The translations under genes were made by a program, and so were the position numbers. Below the pieces are notes generated by a model. It was not told the DNA's origin. It made no database searches and was given only the letters and a program-made list of their open reading frames with translations. From Nocardioides insulae DSM 17944 (GTDB lineage Bacteria > Actinomycetota > Actinomycetes > Propionibacteriales > Nocardioidaceae), in contig NZ_AUGU01000014.1 in the NCBI RefSeq assembly GCF_000422825.1, positions 62,001-126,000 on the forward strand: a DNA stretch of 64,000 nt, given 5' to 3'. Of the stretch, positions 62,438 through 64,000 are shown piece after piece. Each line of letters opens with the position of its first letter. The first letter of the stretch is position 1.

Positions 62438-64000
62438 GCCTCGACCCACCGATCCTGCGCGGCCCGATCCGGGCGCGCCAGCTGCGTTGTCGCAGCTCGA
62501 CGGGCCTCCGGCCGGCCGTCGGCACTCCGCCTTGCCGGCACACCGGTCCGGTGAGGCTCGAGAGGTCGACGATCGGTGGCTCCGGGCCGAGCGGAGCGGT
62601 GGCGTCTACGACGTGGCCGTGGTGGGCGCCGGGCCGGCCGGGCTGAGTGCCGCCGTGACGGCCGCAGAACAGGGCCTGCGGGTGGCGTTGGTCGACGCCG
62701 GCGCCCAACCGGGCGGGCAGTTCTGGCGACACCCCGACGAGGGGGCCGCCTGGCCCGACGAGGGTCGGGGTCAGCATGGGTGGCGTCGCTTCACCCGGCT
62801 TCGTGATCGATTGGGACGGCTCATCGGTGGGGGACGGGTGGAGGCGTTCGCCGAGCGGCAGGTGTGGTTCGTCGAGGAGCGCGCCGCAGTGTGGCACCTC
62901 CACCTGACCACCACCCATGCAGCGGTGGAGACGCCCGCGCCACGACTGGTGCGGGCGACCTCGCTGGTGCTGTGTCCGGGCGGCTATGACCGGCAGTTGC
63001 CGGTGCCGGGGTGGGACCTTCCCGGCGTGATGACCGCGGGCGGCGTGCAGGCGTTGCTGAAGGCGCACCGCAGTGTGGCCGGGCGGCGAGCGGTGGTCGC
63101 GGGCACGGGCCCCTTCCTGCTGCCCGTCGCCGAGGGGCTGGCCGCGGCCGGGGCCGAGGTGCTGGCGGTGTGCGAGGCCAACTCGGTCACCGGCTGGGGC
63201 CGCTCCCCTCTGGGGGCGGTGTCGGTGCCCGGCAAGGGCCTCGAGGCGCTCGAGTACGCCGGCGCCCTGCTCCGCCACCGGGTCCCCTTCAGACAGCGCA
63301 CCGCCCTCACACGGGTCCACGGCGAGGGGTCGGTGACCGGCGCGACGCTCTCCCGGCTCGACCGCACGGGCCGGGTGCGCCCCGACGTTCCCCCGCAGCG
63401 GGTCGAGGTCGACCTGGTGGCCTTCGGCTGGGGGTTCACGCCTTCCCTCGAGTTGGTCTCGGCCGTCGGGGCGACCACTCGGGTGGACGTCGATGAGTCC
63501 CTCGTCGCCTGGGTCGACCCGAACCAGCGCACCGACGTACCCCGGGTGTACGCCGCGGGTGAGGTCACCGGCGTCGGCGGCGCGGTGCTCGCGGCGGGGG
63601 AGGGAGAACTGGCCGGTCTGACGCTGGCCCTCGACCACGGGGTGCCGGTGGCGGGCTCACGGATCGAGGCGCTGCAGCGCGGGGTGCGTCGGCACCGCCG
63701 GTTCGCTGCGGCCATGCACCGCGCGCACCCGGTGCCGCAGCGGTGGGCGGAGTGGCTGACCGACGAGACCATGCTGTGCCGGTGTGAAGAGGTCACCGTG
63801 GGTGCGGTGGCCGAGGTCCGCGACGTCCTCGGCGCCGGCGACGCCCGTACGGCGAAGATGCTGGCCCGTCCCGGGATGGGCCGGTGTCAGGGCCGGGTGT
63901 GCGGCTTCGCCACCGCCAAGCTGACCGCCTGCGGTCGATCCCTGGAGACCACCGATCTGGCGCCGCTGGCGAAGCGGCCCTTCACCGCCCCGGTCTCACT
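62430..64000 (+). CDS. D-hydroxyproline dehydrogenase alpha subunit (FAD/NAD(P)-binding, partial)
   Basis: The gene is cut by the window end after about 523 codons. A Pro/Arg-rich N-terminal extension of about 60 residues precedes the dinucleotide fold VAVVGAGPAGLSAAVTAAE. A second nucleotide motif (AVVAGTGPFLLPVAEGLA) follows, then VYAAGEVTGVGGAVLAAGEGELAG for FAD. A C-terminal BFD-like [2Fe-2S] domain has CRCEEVTVGAV, GMGRCQGRVCG. It is the third subunit of the amino-acid dehydrogenase. The alpha-ketoglutarate semialdehyde dehydrogenase needed to finish the pathway is not seen and may lie beyond the edge. Confidence 0.87.
   Translation, partial: MTEPRPTDPARPDPGAPAALSQLDGPPAGRRHSALPAHRSGEAREVDDRWLRAERSGGVYDVAVVGAGPAGLSAAVTAAEQGLRVALVDAGAQPGGQFWRHPDEGAAWPDEGRGQHGWRRFTRLRDRLGRLIGGGRVEAFAERQVWFVEERAAVWHLHLTTTHAAVETPAPRLVRATSLVLCPGGYDRQLPVPGWDLPGVMTAGGVQALLKAHRSVAGRRAVVAGTGPFLLPVAEGLAAAGAEVLAVCEANSVTGWGRSPLGAVSVPGKGLEALEYAGALLRHRVPFRQRTALTRVHGEGSVTGATLSRLDRTGRVRPDVPPQRVEVDLVAFGWGFTPSLELVSAVGATTRVDVDESLVAWVDPNQRTDVPRVYAAGEVTGVGGAVLAAGEGELAGLTLALDHGVPVAGSRIEALQRGVRRHRRFAAAMHRAHPVPQRWAEWLTDETMLCRCEEVTVGAVAEVRDVLGAGDARTAKMLARPGMGRCQGRVCGFATAKLTACGRSLETTDLAPLAKRPFTAPVS

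Noticed and set aside
1..64000. tRNA, rRNA, insertion sequences, phage genes
   Set aside because: I looked for cloverleaf ends, rRNA cores, DDE transposase motifs and integrases and saw none; small RNAs cannot be excluded by eye.

Overview
This is a chromosomal window from a high-GC actinobacterium. Gene content (MhuD-type heme oxygenase, DUF3073, DUF1906, cory-CC-star/ArsA next to cstA, MptB-like mannosyltransferase, sterol-carrier gene next to purF) and heavy GTG-start use fit the Nocardioidaceae/Propionibacteriales. That placement is an inference from gene families; no 16S gene, tRNA, IS element, prophage or CRISPR array was seen.

The backbone is de novo purine synthesis: purD (576), purB (2274), purC (6628), purS-purQ (29114-30045), purL (32141), purF (43029) and purM (44599). 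Together with stand-alone purS/purQ they supply most steps to SAICAR and the PurB step, in separate transcription units. Most of these genes, and at least six others, have a TANNNT-like -10 box 6-8 nt before the start codon. This predicts leaderless mRNAs and was used to choose starts.

Region by region: 1-4.4 kb, Ser/Thr kinase end, purD, a compound 22/44-bp repeat array, purB, a small membrane stress protein and mhuD. 4.6-13.9 kb, a Tat-exported M20 amidohydrolase with palindromic operators upstream, purC, a homogentisate-dioxygenase-like/hydrolase/CoA-ligase operon, and an epoxide hydrolase divergent from a WYL regulator. 13.9-22 kb, an oligopeptide-type ABC importer with a permease-ATPase fusion and a large LuxR-type ATPase regulator; its codon use looks less GC-biased than its flanks. 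22.1-28.4 kb, a sulfatase, two acyl-CoA ligases and an array of 83-85-bp hairpin repeats. 28.4-34.4 kb, a stress protein, purSQ, a DUF1906 cell-wall-type protein and purL.

34.4-39 kb holds the least explained locus: a five-gene minus-strand cassette with two WXG100/ESX-like proteins, two small proteins sharing an N-terminal coiled-coil module, and a membrane protein, but no type VII secretion core and no recognisable toxin. It is followed by an RDD membrane protein with thirteen tandem 9-residue repeats. 39-46 kb has a sterol-carrier-like protein, an M20 dipeptidase, a DUF2207 membrane protein, purF, purM and DUF3073. 46-55 kb has envelope and starvation genes (a probable glycosidase-like protein, an LCP ligase, cstA/cory-CC-star/ArsA, an MptB-like GT-C and a GT4).

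55-64 kb has a pirin, 3-methyladenine glycosylase and a ROK regulator, then a tightly overlapping hydroxyproline-catabolic operon: DapA-type deaminase, ornithine-cyclodeaminase-type reductase, 4-hydroxyproline epimerase and a three-subunit D-hydroxyproline dehydrogenase, the last subunit cut by the window edge.
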